In this document: positions 27,650 through 36,699 of the stretch, piece after piece | Layout of the letters: every line of letters starts with the position of its first letter | Position numbering within the stretch: the first letter of the stretch is position 1 | Assembly: GCA_002694985.1 (NCBI GenBank) | Contig: NZNS01000011.1 | Coordinates: forward strand, 186,001-250,000 | Direction: 5' to 3' | DNA: 64,000 nucleotides | Origin: Parvibaculum sp. | Lineage (GTDB): Bacteria; Pseudomonadota; Alphaproteobacteria; Parvibaculales; Parvibaculaceae | Translations under genes and position numbers: made by a program | The notes under the pieces: model-generated | Seen by the model: the letters and a program-made list of their open reading frames with translations, nothing else | What the model was told of the DNA's origin: nothing | Databases searched by the model: none

Positions 27650-27952
27650 ATGATTGCCCTTCTGAATCTGATCGATACGCTCATCACTCTCTATATCTGG
27701 GTGATCATCATTGGCGTTGTCCTGAGCTGGCTTATCGCCTTCAACGTCATCAATACGCACAACCGCTTCGTCTACATGGTGGTGGATACCATCAACCGGC
27801 TGACGGAGCCGGTGCTCCGGCCGATCCGGAATGTGCTTCCCAACCTTGGCGGCCTGGACATCTCGCCGGTCATTCTGCTGCTGGTTCTCGTTTTTGTGCA
27901 GAATCTGATCCGCTACGATATTCCCATGTGGCTTGGCGCGGGGCGTTACTAA
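27650..27952 (+). CDS. YggT family integral membrane protein
   Basis: A 100-residue protein with two hydrophobic spans (about 2-27 and 66-88) around the conserved RFVYMVVDTINRLTEPVLRP loop. YggT/YCF19 proteins are small inner-membrane proteins linked in some bacteria to osmotic tolerance and in plastids to complex assembly. It is followed after 5 bp by the DUF167 gene, the standard yggT-yggU pairing. Confidence 0.92.
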   Translation: MIALLNLIDTLITLYIWVIIIGVVLSWLIAFNVINTHNRFVYMVVDTINRLTEPVLRPIRNVLPNLGGLDISPVILLLVLVFVQNLIRYDIPMWLGAGRY

Positions 27953-27957
27953 CGGCT

Positions 27958-28284
27958 ATGCCCTGCAAGCGAGCCGCTGACGGCGTCACGGTCCGGCTGC
28001 GGGTCACGCCCCGGGGTGGCGCTAACCGGATCGAGGGCCGCGGGGAGGATGCCAATGGGGAGGCGCATCTGAAGCTGCGGGTCTCGGCCGTGGCGGAAAA
28101 GGGCAAGGCGAACGATGCCGTCCTCAAGCTCCTCGCCAAGAGTTGGGGCCTGCCCCGTTCTTCATTTTCCCTCGTTTCGGGCGATACAGGCCGAATCAAG
28201 ATCGTGGCGGTCAAGGGCGACCCGGAAAACATCATGGCTCGCATCGGCCTCTCGCTCGAAAGCCCGGCAAAGGGGGCCAGGTGA
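27958..28284 (+). CDS. DUF167 (YggU-like) protein
   Basis: A 108-residue protein with the family core VRLRVTPRGGANRIEG, the central LKLRVSAVAEKGKANDAV and the SLVSGDTGRIKIVAVKGDPE end. The fold is a small alpha/beta domain of unknown biochemical function, nearly always next to yggT. The ATG at 27958 follows the yggT stop closely. It probably shares the yggT transcript; folD has its own promoter and riboswitch downstream. Confidence 0.93.
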   Translation: MPCKRAADGVTVRLRVTPRGGANRIEGRGEDANGEAHLKLRVSAVAEKGKANDAVLKLLAKSWGLPRSSFSLVSGDTGRIKIVAVKGDPENIMARIGLSLESPAKGAR

Positions 28285-28297
28285 TGCAGAGGCGGGC

Positions 28298-28327
28298 TTG
28301 TCGCGGGGTGGCGGAGCTTACTATAGT
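28298..28327 (+). promoter_or_regulatory. Candidate folD promoter
   Basis: TTGTCG (28298-28303) and TATAGT (28322-28327) are separated by 18 bp. Transcription would start near 28334, right at the 5' edge of the riboswitch aptamer, which supports the assignment. Confidence 0.6.
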
Positions 28328-28336
28328 GCCACTGCC

Positions 28337-28410
28337 CTTGCGTGACTGGCGAGAAGAGGTGGAGCGAACCACCGTGGAGCGCAGGGTATATGCGCCGCTC
28401 GCCTGGGCAC
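28337..28410 (+). promoter_or_regulatory. ZTP (pfl motif) riboswitch controlling folD
   Basis: The leader shows the conserved pfl blocks in order: GTGACTGGCG (28343 on), a GGTGG-AGCGA-ACCACC hairpin, the GTGGAGCG block, a variable stem, and CGCTCGCCTGGGCA (28396-28409). ZTP riboswitches sense ZMP/ZTP, which accumulate when 10-formyl-THF is short, and activate folate one-carbon genes; folD is a classic target. GCACC at the aptamer end (28407-28411) can pair with GGTGC (28427-28431), the folD ribosome-binding region, giving a simple translational off-state that ligand binding would disrupt. Confidence 0.85.
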
Positions 28411-28435
28411 CCCATCCAGACAACGAGGTGCTCTC

Positions 28436-29344
28436 ATGACGTCTTCGGCCCAGGCTTCCATCATCGACGGCAAGATTATTTCAGCGGAACTCCGCGCGCG
28501 TGTGGCGAAGGAGGTCGAGCGGCTCCAGCGCGACCATGGGCTGACCCCCGGTCTCGCCGTCATATTGGTTGGCAACGACCCGGCAAGCGAGGTTTATGTC
28601 CGCAACAAGGGCATCGCCACGCGCGAGGCGGGGATGAACTCCTATGAATACAAGTTGCCCGCGGATACGAGCGAAGCCGATCTGCTGGCGAAAGTCCGGG
28701 AGCTCAACGCCGATCCGGCGGTGCATGGATTTCTTGTGCAGTTTCCCGTGCCGGACCATATCAGCCAGCAGACTGTGATCGACACGATCGATCCTGCGAA
28801 AGATGCGGATGGTCTTCACCCCTTGAACGCCGGGCGTCTTGCAAGCGGGCTTCCTGCCATGGTGCCCGCAACGCCCGAAGGCTGCCTCATCATGGCAAAA
28901 AGGGCAGGAGGTGATCTCTCGGGTAAACATGCCGTCGTCATCGGCCGTTCCAATCTTGTCGGCAAGCCGGTAGCTCAGTTGCTGCTCAAGGAGAATTGCA
29001 CCGTCACCATTGCCCATAGCCGTTCGCGTGATCTGCCGGCCATCGCGCGGGAGGCGGATATTCTCGTTGCCGCGGTGGGACGAGCGAACATGGTGACACG
29101 CGACTGGGTGAAACCCGGTGCGACCGTCATTGATGTCGGCATCAATCGTGTGCCCGCCCCTGAAAAGGGCGAGGGCAAGACGCGGCTTGTAGGTGATGTC
29201 GATTTCAAAGACGTGGCCGGCGTGGCGGGGGCGATTACACCCGTTCCCGGGGGCGTTGGACTCATGACGGTTGCCTGTCTGCTGCGCAACACGGTGATTG
29301 CTGCCTGCCGCGCCAAAGCCATCGAACTTCCCGAGGATTTCTGA
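28436..29344 (+). CDS. folD: Bifunctional methylene-THF dehydrogenase/methenyl-THF cyclohydrolase
   Basis: A 302-residue FolD interconverting 5,10-methylene-, 5,10-methenyl- and 10-formyl-THF with [21 protein letters not shown] carries the catalytic Tyr/Lys, VQFPVPDHI and [11 protein letters not shown] are folate-site motifs, and [15 protein letters not shown] is the NADP site. The late motif reads [10 protein letters not shown] where most members have PGGVGPMT. Expression is expected to be under the ZTP riboswitch just upstream. The aldo/keto reductase gene follows after 5 bp. Confidence 0.96.
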   Translation: MTSSAQASIIDGKIISAELRARVAKEVERLQRDHGLTPGLAVILVGNDPASEVYVRNKGIATREAGMNSYEYKLPADTSEADLLAKVRELNADPAVHGFLVQFPVPDHISQQTVIDTIDPAKDADGLHPLNAGRLASGLPAMVPATPEGCLIMAKRAGGDLSGKHAVVIGRSNLVGKPVAQLLLKENCTVTIAHSRSRDLPAIAREADILVAAVGRANMVTRDWVKPGATVIDVGINRVPAPEKGEGKTRLVGDVDFKDVAGVAGAITPVPGGVGLMTVACLLRNTVIAACRAKAIELPEDF

Positions 29345-29349
29345 CCGCC

Positions 29350-30363
29350 ATGGAAATGCGACAGCTCGGAAGATTGTGGCCGGTCAGTGCGCTGGCGCTT
29401 GGCGGCGGCGGGCTTGGCCAGATCTGGGGTGAAACCTCACGCGAGGAAGCCATCGCCACTCTCCGTCTTGCCGTGGACAGCGGGATCACGCTGATCGACC
29501 TCGCGCCGCTTTATGGGCGTGGTGAAGCGGAAGCGGTCGCAGGTGAAGCCTTTGACGGGCGATGGCCGGAAGGTATCCGGGTCACGACAAAATGCATGAT
29601 CGGCCGACGCCACCTGCCTGGCGTCATGGAGCGGCTTGAGAAATCCCTGCAGCGTAGCCTCATGACACTGAAGCGCGAGCAGGCCGATATATTTTTCCTG
29701 CATTCGAACATCTGTCCGGATGACTATGAATATGAAGACCCGGCTTTCGAGGATTACGGTGTCGTGCGCTGGCAGATTTTCGTCAACGAAGTCATCCCGG
29801 CTTTTGAGAGACTAAAGGCGAAAGGGCTTATCGGTGCATGGGGGATTACCGGTACGGGGTTGCCACGCAGTATCATGGATGCCCTTCGCGGCGCGCCGAA
29901 ACCGGATGTCGTGCAGGCGGTCACCAATGTTCTCGATTCGCCGGGCGGTATGCGGCGCTATCAGGAGCCGCCCGAGCCGCGCAATATCATCCGAACCGCC
30001 AGGAATAATGATGTTGGTGTAATGGGGATCCGTGCCGTGCAGGCGGGCGCACTCACCGCCGCTATCGACCGCCCGCTGGCAGCAGACGACCCGGAAGTGC
30101 GCGACTATGAGAAGGCCGCCCCTTTTCGTGCGCTTGCCCATGAGCTTGGTGAGGATCCGGCCATTGTTGCGCACCGCTATGCACTCGGGATGTCCGGTGT
30201 CGACACGCTGGTGCTCGGCGTGAAGAATCGCGCAGAGCTTTGCGCCATTCTCGAGGCGGAGGAGCGGGGTCCTCTTGAAGATGAGGTTCGAGGGCGTATC
30301 GATGCACTCCGACTCAATTTCCAGGTACCGCGCATGCCGATAGATGGGGACGGTACGCTCTAG
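29350..30363 (+). CDS. Aldo/keto reductase
   Basis: A 337-residue AKR-superfamily barrel. The opening LGRLWPVSALALGGGGLGQI, TLIDLAPLYGRGEAE (catalytic Asp and Tyr), an RVTTKCMIG strand with the Lys, and DIFFLHSN with the His give a complete tetrad. It belongs to the D-threo-aldose dehydrogenase-like branch rather than the Tas branch. It starts 5 bp after folD and probably shares its transcript, so the ZTP switch could affect it only through coupling. Confidence 0.88.
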   Translation: MEMRQLGRLWPVSALALGGGGLGQIWGETSREEAIATLRLAVDSGITLIDLAPLYGRGEAEAVAGEAFDGRWPEGIRVTTKCMIGRRHLPGVMERLEKSLQRSLMTLKREQADIFFLHSNICPDDYEYEDPAFEDYGVVRWQIFVNEVIPAFERLKAKGLIGAWGITGTGLPRSIMDALRGAPKPDVVQAVTNVLDSPGGMRRYQEPPEPRNIIRTARNNDVGVMGIRAVQAGALTAAIDRPLAADDPEVRDYEKAAPFRALAHELGEDPAIVAHRYALGMSGVDTLVLGVKNRAELCAILEAEERGPLEDEVRGRIDALRLNFQVPRMPIDGDGTL

Positions 30364-30724
30364 ATGGATCGATGCGCCCTGACGTCTCCTGTTGTCGAGT
30401 TGCGCGCGGACAGCGTGCAGGCCTTCGCGGGTGGTTCAAGTCACCTCGATAATCTTGCCTTTGCTCTCCTTTTCAATGTGGATGCGACCACTATACGCAA
30501 GCGCGTGCAGTGTGCGCCGCTCGAACTTCGAGACATTCATGAATAAGGTTCTGGAGACAAGCCAAAGCGAGGCGGGCTTCGCACCGCGCACAGGCAATCG
30601 CGCCGTGCGGGCAGGTCGCCGCCTTGTGGAACGGCCTGGCGGAAAGGGGTTTTCCCTCTCAGTGGCCGCGCTTTTCTCTGAATACAGACATCAACGCTCC
30701 ATCTGGCGTGAGGCCCTGTCAGCA
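30364..30724 (+). other. 361-bp gap with no recognised gene
   Basis: The beta-lactamase-fold reading frame stays open through this stretch, back to 30392, but the translated leader is Arg/Ser-rich, lacks family similarity and has no ribosome-binding site. I see no RNA motif, terminator or repeat here. It may simply hold the promoter of the downstream gene. Confidence 0.5.
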
Positions 30725-32203
30725 ATGGCGGGCGAGAGGGGCGGTCAATCCCGGCGGTGGCCCGCATTACTCCTTTTGTTCGCGCTGTGTCTCGTTCCAC
30801 ACATGGCCGCGGCGCAAGACAATCCGGAGGCGGGCATGATCGAATGGCCGCGAGCGGAAATGCGTCATGCGCTTGATGATTTCATCGAACGGCGCATGCA
30901 GGCTCTCGCTATCCCCGGGGTTGCCTTGGCTGTCATAGATGATGGTCGCATCGTCTATGAGAAGGGATACGGTACCGCCGATGGCGATCAGAAGGTGACG
31001 CCGAACACGCTTTTCGAGGTGGGTGGTATCGGACTGTCGATCGAGGCTTATGCAGCCATGTTGCTTGTGCGTGAGCGCAAAATGTCGCTCGACGTACCGC
31101 TTTCCGACTATCTCCAAACGCCATGGCTGCCCGATCAAGATGCTTCACGCAGCATCACGCTTCGTCAGGTGCTTGCCCATCGCTCCGGCCTGTCCGACTG
31201 GGTTCGGCTGGGTATACGGAGTGTCGACTTCAAGCCCGGCACGGATTTTCAGTATTCCGGTATGGGGTATGTCTATCTTGCGCATGTGATGTCGGAGATC
31301 GAGGGCGTACCGTTTGACCGCCTGATGCGGCAGAAAATCTTTCAGCCATTGGGCATGTTGTCGTCGGGCTATGTAATTCCGGAAGCGCTGCTGGACGAAG
31401 TCGCGCGCGGCCATCATGCGCTTTGGGTTCCGATACTTACCTTTGCGGGGCCGACGGTCGCGATCTTTGTGGTGCTTGCACTCGTAACCCTGATCGTGGT
31501 GCGGTTCGGTTTTCGTCGCCTTAAACTCGAACCATTCGATCTTGTTCCTGCCGCTATTATCGCTCCCCTCAGTACCAGCCTTCTCGTCTACTACCTGCTT
31601 GGGGGCTGGGCTCTTCTTTTCTGTCTTGGCTATTTCATTGCCTGGCTTGCGGGTATCGGGATCGCCGTGGCGACGGCGCAATATCTTCGTTTCATCTTCG
31701 ACAGGGGCTGGTCGGATGGTGTGGTGTCACGCGGTGTGCGGCGCGGGTCTTTCAGCCCCTTTCTCTTTGGCATTGTGTTCCTGGCCAGCCTCCTTTTCAT
31801 GACATGGCAGGTGCCACTGCCGGCACGCGATGGCGATGACTTCAACGCCGCCCTGTCCCTGCGTTCGAGCGCGCATGATCTTGGCCTCTTCGTGACCGGC
31901 TTTGTCGACGGAGCTCTCGTCGGAATGCCGCTTCGAGCAAGCATGATAGAGGGCCGTATGCCGGTGGGCGAAACGCGGAACGACAAGTTCGGCTGGGGGC
32001 TGGGCTTCGGTACGCGAGAACGAGAGAACAGTCTGACACTCTGGCAGACAAGTGCAAATATCGGACTGCGCGGGATCATGGTTATCGAGCCAGCCCGCCG
32101 GGCGGGCGTCGTCGTGCTTACCAATTCCGACAAGGGCAAGGTGCTGATGCAGGAAGTCGCAGGGCATGTGCTCGGTCCGGAAGAACCGTGGCGACTTCCC
32201 TGA
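30725..32203 (+). CDS. Membrane-embedded beta-lactamase-fold pseudoenzyme
   Basis: A 492-residue protein: signal peptide to about residue 30 (PHMAAAQ), a class C beta-lactamase-type domain (31-230), then several transmembrane helices (about 234-258, 273-292, 295-318 and one near 350) and a short return of the domain's C-terminal strands. The fold match is clear (IPGVALAVIDDGRIVYEKGY; TLRQVLAHRSGLSDW; FQPLGM). The catalytic motifs are lost, however: SxxK is GIGL at 101-104 and YxN is YSG at 177-179, with no H/K-T-G triad. The mature protein probably binds rather than cleaves a peptide-like or ester ligand. Start chosen for the signal peptide. Confidence 0.72.
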   Translation: MAGERGGQSRRWPALLLLFALCLVPHMAAAQDNPEAGMIEWPRAEMRHALDDFIERRMQALAIPGVALAVIDDGRIVYEKGYGTADGDQKVTPNTLFEVGGIGLSIEAYAAMLLVRERKMSLDVPLSDYLQTPWLPDQDASRSITLRQVLAHRSGLSDWVRLGIRSVDFKPGTDFQYSGMGYVYLAHVMSEIEGVPFDRLMRQKIFQPLGMLSSGYVIPEALLDEVARGHHALWVPILTFAGPTVAIFVVLALVTLIVVRFGFRRLKLEPFDLVPAAIIAPLSTSLLVYYLLGGWALLFCLGYFIAWLAGIGIAVATAQYLRFIFDRGWSDGVVSRGVRRGSFSPFLFGIVFLASLLFMTWQVPLPARDGDDFNAALSLRSSAHDLGLFVTGFVDGALVGMPLRASMIEGRMPVGETRNDKFGWGLGFGTRERENSLTLWQTSANIGLRGIMVIEPARRAGVVVLTNSDKGKVLMQEVAGHVLGPEEPWRLP

Positions 32204-32222
32204 GCCGCTGCCCGGCGATTGC

Positions 32223-32753
32223 CTAACTCTTTTTCGCGGTCTCGATCGCCTTCACGATGAGTTCGCGAGCGACATCGGCATCCCGCCAGCCGTCGACCTT
32301 CACCCATTTTCCGTCTTCGAGATCTTTGTAATGCTCGAAAAAATGAGTGATCCGCTGGATCAGGATATCGGGCATGTCCGAATAGCTCTGGACGTTCTTG
32401 TAGTAGGGATTCAGCTTCTCGACGGGTACCGCGAGAATTTTTTCGTCCTGCCCCGCCTCGTCATGCATCATGAGGACGCCGATGGGACGTGAACGGATGA
32501 CGGCACCCGGCACCACAGGAATACGACTTACCACGAGTACATCAACCGGATCGCCATCGTCAGACAATGTGTGCGGCACGAAACCGTAATTGCAGGGATA
32601 CTGCATGGCCGTGTGCATGAAACGGTCGACAAAAAGTGTCCCCGATTCCTTGTCGAGTTCGTATTTCACCGGGTGCCCGCCATGCGGAACCTCGACGATT
32701 ACGTTGATGTCTTCCGGGGGATTCTTGCCGATCGGGATGGCGTCGATACGCAT
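32223..32753 (-). CDS. ppa: Inorganic pyrophosphatase
   Basis: A 176-residue family I Mg-dependent pyrophosphatase removing PPi. The active-site region [31 protein letters not shown] and the [10 protein letters not shown] metal motif are all present. The length is typical of bacterial hexameric enzymes. It follows argG after 5 bp on the same strand; hydrolysing the PPi released by ArgG would pull that reaction forward, making the pairing sensible. Confidence 0.97.
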   Translation of the reverse strand: MRIDAIPIGKNPPEDINVIVEVPHGGHPVKYELDKESGTLFVDRFMHTAMQYPCNYGFVPHTLSDDGDPVDVLVVSRIPVVPGAVIRSRPIGVLMMHDEAGQDEKILAVPVEKLNPYYKNVQSYSDMPDILIQRITHFFEHYKDLEDGKWVKVDGWRDADVARELIVKAIETAKKS

Positions 32754-32758
32754 TACAG

Positions 32759-33988
32759 TTACTTCTCAACTCTCTTGTTGCGGGCTGCGAGCAGCCGGAG
32801 ACGGAGCGCATTGAGCCGGATGAAGCCCTGTGCGTCCTTCTGATCGTAAGCGCCTGCATCCTCTTCGAATGTGACATGCGCTTCTGAATAGAGTGAATAG
32901 GGGGAGGAGCGGCCGACCACCGTTGCCGAGCCCTTGTAGAGCTTCACGCGTACGCTGCCCGTGACCATTTCCTGGCTCTTGTCGATCAAGGCCTGCAGCA
33001 TTTCGCGCTCAGGGCTCCACCAGAAACCATTATAGATGAGTTCGGCATAGCGCGGCATGATCTCGTCCTTGAGATGGGCTGCGCCGCGGTCGAGCGTGAG
33101 CGATTCCATACCGCGATGGGCGGCGAGCAGCACTGTGCCGCCGGGGGTCTCGTAGACGCCGCGCGATTTCATACCAACATAGCGGTTTTCGACGAGGTCG
33201 AGACGGCCGATGCCGTTGTCACCACCATACTTGTTCAGCTTCGTCAGCAGCGTGGCAGGCGACATTTTCTCGCCGTCTATGGAAACGGCGTCGCCCTTCT
33301 CAAAGCCAATCTCGATATAGGTTGGCTTGTCAGGTGCCGCTTCCGGGGAAACCGAGCGGCTGTAGACATATTCCGGCGCTTCCTCGGCCGGGTCTTCCAG
33401 CACTTTTCCTTCTGCTGAAATGTGCAGAAGATTTGCGTCGACCGAGAAGGGCGCTTCGCCACGCTTGTCCTTGGCGATCGGGATCTGGTGCTTCTCGGCG
33501 AATTCGATGAGCTTCGTGCGTGACGTCAGGTCCCATTCGCGCCAAGGTGCGATAATCTTGATGTCGGGATCGAGCGCGCCATACCCCAGTTCGAAGCGAA
33601 CCTGATCGTTGCCCTTGCCGGTTGAGCCGTGGCAGACCGCGTCGGCACCCGTCTCGTGGGCGATTTCGATCTGGCGCTTGGCAATGAGCGGCCGTGCGAT
33701 CGACGTGCCGAGCAAGTACACGCCCTCATAAAGTGCGTTGGCGCGGAACATCGGAAACACGTAGTCGCGAACGAATTCCTCGCGCAGATCCTCAATGTAG
33801 ATTTCCTTGACGCCCAGCATCTCGGCTTTTTTGCGCGCGGGCTCCAGTTCCTCGCCCTGACCGAGATCAGCGGTGAAGGTCACGACCTCACAGCCATAGG
33901 TCTCCTCCAGCCATTTCAGTATGACCGAGGTGTCGAGGCCGCCGGAATAGGCCAGCACCACCTTGTTTACGGATTTGTCGGCGCTCAT
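32759..33988 (-). CDS. argG: Argininosuccinate synthase
   Basis: A 409-residue cytoplasmic enzyme condensing citrulline and aspartate with ATP in arginine synthesis. The PP-loop [15 protein letters not shown], the [13 protein letters not shown] citrulline/ATP motif and the [17 protein letters not shown]-terminal region are diagnostic. The ATG at 33988 is preceded by a tandem duplication in its 5' leader. It is co-directional with ppa (5-bp gap). Confidence 0.97.
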   Translation of the reverse strand: MSADKSVNKVVLAYSGGLDTSVILKWLEETYGCEVVTFTADLGQGEELEPARKKAEMLGVKEIYIEDLREEFVRDYVFPMFRANALYEGVYLLGTSIARPLIAKRQIEIAHETGADAVCHGSTGKGNDQVRFELGYGALDPDIKIIAPWREWDLTSRTKLIEFAEKHQIPIAKDKRGEAPFSVDANLLHISAEGKVLEDPAEEAPEYVYSRSVSPEAAPDKPTYIEIGFEKGDAVSIDGEKMSPATLLTKLNKYGGDNGIGRLDLVENRYVGMKSRGVYETPGGTVLLAAHRGMESLTLDRGAAHLKDEIMPRYAELIYNGFWWSPEREMLQALIDKSQEMVTGSVRVKLYKGSATVVGRSSPYSLYSEAHVTFEEDAGAYDQKDAQGFIRLNALRLRLLAARNKRVEK

Positions 33989-34001
33989 GGATCGAGGCTC
34001 C

Positions 34002-34031
34002 AGTGCGGTGGGTTTGAGTGCGGTGGGTTTG
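34002..34031. repeat. Two exact 15-bp tandem units in the argG leader
   Basis: AGTGCGGTGGGTTTG occurs twice without a gap (34002-34016 and 34017-34031), 14 bp upstream of the argG start on the opposite strand. It is a recent-looking tandem duplication that could change leader length or structure. Confidence 0.75.
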
Positions 34032-34174
34032 CTTTGGGGTACGGCTAAAGAGCCGTATTTTGCGGCGCACTATAGGCGAATCGAACGCGGCGGCAAGAGG
34101 AGGGCCGAAAGGCGGGACGGGCAGGGTTTTGCCTGCCATAATTGCCGGAAATAGGCCAAATCGGGGACGTTTCC

Positions 34175-34756
34175 ATGGATTCTTCCATCATTCTTCTCAT
34201 CTTGCTGGGGCTTCTCCTTGCAGGCGGCTATGCGTGGTATGCGAGCCTCATCACGCGGCGCAATGAAGTTCGCGAGGCAATGGGCTCAATCGATGTCCAG
34301 CTTCGCAAACGGTTCGATCTCCTGCCCAATATCGTGGCGCTGGCCACCAAATTCATGACGCATGAAAAAGAGCTTCTGGAGGGCCTGACGGCACTCCGGG
34401 CGAAGGTTGGCGTTCCCTATTCGAAGGATGATCCCAAGGCGGTCGCCGAGCATCTCGAAGCGTCGAAAGGTCTTGAGCAGGGGATGGCGCGGTTTTTCGC
34501 GGTTGCTGAAAACTATCCCGAGCTTCGTTCCGCCGAGACCATAACGCGCGCCCAGGAAACCTTCGAGGAGGTGGAAGGTAATATTGCCGCCGCCCGGCGC
34601 TTCTACAATTCGGCGGTCACGCGGCTCAACAATGCGGTCGAAATATTTCCCGGTTCGTTCATCGCGCGTATTGCAAACGTCCAACCCTTTCCCTTCTACG
34701 AGGTCGAGGATCCGGCAGCCCGTGAACCCGTCGACGTCAACAAGCTGATGGCATGA
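34175..34756 (+). CDS. LemA family protein
   Basis: A 193-residue membrane-anchored helical-bundle protein. An N-terminal transmembrane helix (about 4-22) is followed by the LemA core: YASLITRRNEVREAMGSIDV, QLRKRFDLLPNIV, TRAQETFEEVEGNIAAARRF and FPGSFIARIANVQPFPFYE. Most of the protein is probably periplasmic. The ATG at 34175 has GGGGACG upstream. It is followed after 4 bp by the DUF3137 gene, a common pair whose function is unknown. Confidence 0.93.
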   Translation: MDSSIILLILLGLLLAGGYAWYASLITRRNEVREAMGSIDVQLRKRFDLLPNIVALATKFMTHEKELLEGLTALRAKVGVPYSKDDPKAVAEHLEASKGLEQGMARFFAVAENYPELRSAETITRAQETFEEVEGNIAAARRFYNSAVTRLNNAVEIFPGSFIARIANVQPFPFYEVEDPAAREPVDVNKLMA

Positions 34757-34760
34757 GACG

Positions 34761-35696
34761 ATGACGCCAGGCGGCGATTTCGACAGCTTCTTTGCGAGAG
34801 AGATTGCGCCATTCATCGAGGAGAAGGAAGCGGAGCGCAAAGTCGTTTTGCGGCGTGCGCTTTGGCGGGCTCTTCCGGTGATCGGGGCCGGTCTTGTCTT
34901 CTTTTTCCTTTCCTCGCAGCTTATCGAAGGCGAAAACGCGCGCGGGTTTGCCATTTTCGGCAGCATCGCCGTTATGGTCTTCGGCGCGGCAATGCTCACC
35001 TCCGTCATGAGCTGGGGCCGGAAATTTGCCGAAGAACTTTCAGGGAAGGTCTTCGGGCATTTCGGTTACATCTATTCGCCGGAAGTACCGGAGAGCTTTC
35101 TCGTTCCCTTCGATAATTGCCGCCTTCTTCCCGACTATGACCGCAAATCGCTCGAGGACCACGTGTCGGGGGAGGTCGACGGCGTTCCTTTCGAGCTCGC
35201 CGAGGCATTCCTTGAAAAGAAGGTGCGGCGCGACAAGCGCGACGATTACGAACTCGTCTTCCGCGGTCTGGTGGCGCGCTACGCCTTCCCCAAGCGGTTT
35301 TCGGGACGCACGGTTATTCGCGGCAACCGCGGTTCGCTCTTCAATGTGCTCAATCATGCAGGTGTCGATGGGGAAAGAGTGCATCTCGAAGACCCACGAT
35401 TCGAAAAGAGGTTCGATGTGTTTTCGAGCGATCAGGTGGAGGCGCGCTATCTGCTGACGCCCGCCTTCATGGAACGGCTCATGCAACTGGCTGATGCGAG
35501 CGATGGGCCGATGCAGGCCGCCTTCGATGGCGGTGCGCTTCTTCTGGTCATCGACGGGCGGCGAGGTTATTTCGCGCAGCCCTCACCTTGGCGCGACCTG
35601 CGGCAGAACGATCACATCCATGACTTTGTGGAAGACATCTCCTTCATCAGTGAAATCGCCGAAGTGCTGAAACTCGACGCCGATACGAAAGTGTAA
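34761..35696 (+). CDS. DUF3137 membrane protein
   Basis: A 311-residue protein with two adjacent transmembrane helices (about 35-53 and 62-82) and a large soluble domain. Family features include HFGYIYSPEVPESFLVPFDN, DHVSGEVDGVPFELAEAFLE, RGLVARYAFPKRFSG and a conserved VLNHAGVDGERVHLEDPRFE. It always seems to pair with LemA, suggesting a membrane complex. No enzymatic motif is visible. Confidence 0.88.
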   Translation: MTPGGDFDSFFAREIAPFIEEKEAERKVVLRRALWRALPVIGAGLVFFFLSSQLIEGENARGFAIFGSIAVMVFGAAMLTSVMSWGRKFAEELSGKVFGHFGYIYSPEVPESFLVPFDNCRLLPDYDRKSLEDHVSGEVDGVPFELAEAFLEKKVRRDKRDDYELVFRGLVARYAFPKRFSGRTVIRGNRGSLFNVLNHAGVDGERVHLEDPRFEKRFDVFSSDQVEARYLLTPAFMERLMQLADASDGPMQAAFDGGALLLVIDGRRGYFAQPSPWRDLRQNDHIHDFVEDISFISEIAEVLKLDADTKV

Positions 35697-35782
35697 GTCG
35701 CGCAAGACCTGTTGCGAGTCCGATGCTTTCGCCGGGTTCCCGTGCGGGCCAGATTTGGTCACCTTTTTCTTCGGAGTCATCC

Positions 35783-36376
35783 ATGCTGTTAGAGTTCTGG
35801 TACGAGTTTGCGAGCACCTATTCCTATCCGGCGGCGATGCGCGTCGCGGCAGCAGCGAAGGCCGCGGGCGTTCCGCTTGTCTGGCGGCCCTTCATGCTTG
35901 GACCGATCTTCGGTGCGCAGGGCTGGAACGACAGCCCGTTCAATATCTACCCTGCCAAGGGAAAATATATGTGGCGCGACATGACGCGTATCTGCGAGGG
36001 ACAGGGGCTGACATTGAAAGAGCCGGTGCGATTTCCGCAGAACGGGCTCAAGCCCGCGCGGCTTGCGCTGTTGGGGCAAGATGAAAGCTGGGGGCCGGAG
36101 TTCACGCGCCGCGTTTATCTCGCGAATTTCGCTGAACAAAAGGACATTTCCGACGAAGACGTACTCGCGGAGATACTTTCCGCACTCGGTCTCGACGCGG
36201 CGACGCTTCTCGCGCGCTCGAACGAACCCGCGAACAAGGAACACCTGAAAACGCAGACGGAGGAAGCCATTGCGCGCGGCATTTTCGGCGCGCCGAGCTT
36301 CGTCGTCGGCGATGAACTCTTCTGGGGAAACGACCGTCTCGAAGCGGCGCTCCAATGGGCAATGCGGTCTACCTGA
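35783..36376 (+). CDS. 2-hydroxychromene-2-carboxylate isomerase family protein
   Basis: A 197-residue DsbA-fold (kappa GST-like) protein. MLLEFWYEFASTYSYPAAMR carries the catalytic Ser (S11) in place of the thioredoxin Cys, followed by VWRPFMLGPIFGAQGWNDSP and the cis-Pro segment FGAPSFVVGDELFWGNDRLE. Family members use glutathione to isomerise naphthalene-pathway intermediates or related compounds. No other naphthalene genes are nearby, so a general glutathione-dependent isomerase is likely. It overlaps the convergent next gene by 8 bp. Confidence 0.88.
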   Translation: MLLEFWYEFASTYSYPAAMRVAAAAKAAGVPLVWRPFMLGPIFGAQGWNDSPFNIYPAKGKYMWRDMTRICEGQGLTLKEPVRFPQNGLKPARLALLGQDESWGPEFTRRVYLANFAEQKDISDEDVLAEILSALGLDAATLLARSNEPANKEHLKTQTEEAIARGIFGAPSFVVGDELFWGNDRLEAALQWAMRST

Positions 36377-36695
36377 AGCGCTTGGGAAGCTCGGCTTCCG
36401 GGATCAGCAGGTCGTCGATAATGTCGAGCCAGACTTCCTCGATGAGTTCCGCCTTGCCCTCGCGCTGTGGGATGGCGCGGTTCGGATCCTTCGAGTAGTC
36501 GGCGAAGGCCTTGTCGCGGTCTTCTTTCGATGGCCAGCGCGCATAGGCGACGAAGTCGCCGTTCTCCGCGCGGTGCAGCCGCGAACCGCCGCCGCCATGA
36601 TCGCGCATGATGTCTTCAGTGATCTCGTGCCAGCGCCGTGCGAAGTATTCCTCGTCTCCGGGCGCGACCTTCCAGCGATAGATGGCGGCTTTCAT
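36369..36695 (-). CDS. Antibiotic biosynthesis monooxygenase-like (ABM) protein
   Basis: A 108-residue dimeric alpha-beta barrel candidate: MKAAIYRWKVAPGDEEYFAR (first strand and helix), HRAENGDFVAYARWPSKEDR (central strands) and a charged C-terminus. Small ABM proteins include heme-degrading and quinol monooxygenases and non-catalytic relatives; no cofactor ligand stands out. It is immediately upstream (on the minus strand) of nothing obvious and follows rlmN after 4 bp, so it is probably co-transcribed with rlmN. Confidence 0.68.
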   Translation of the reverse strand: MKAAIYRWKVAPGDEEYFARRWHEITEDIMRDHGGGGSRLHRAENGDFVAYARWPSKEDRDKAFADYSKDPNRAIPQREGKAELIEEVWLDIIDDLLIPEAELPKRFR

Positions 36696-36699
36696 CGGG

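Noticed and set aside
30392..30724. Upstream start for the beta-lactamase-fold protein
   Set aside because: The leader is unlike the family, and the ATG at 30725 gives a clean signal peptide.
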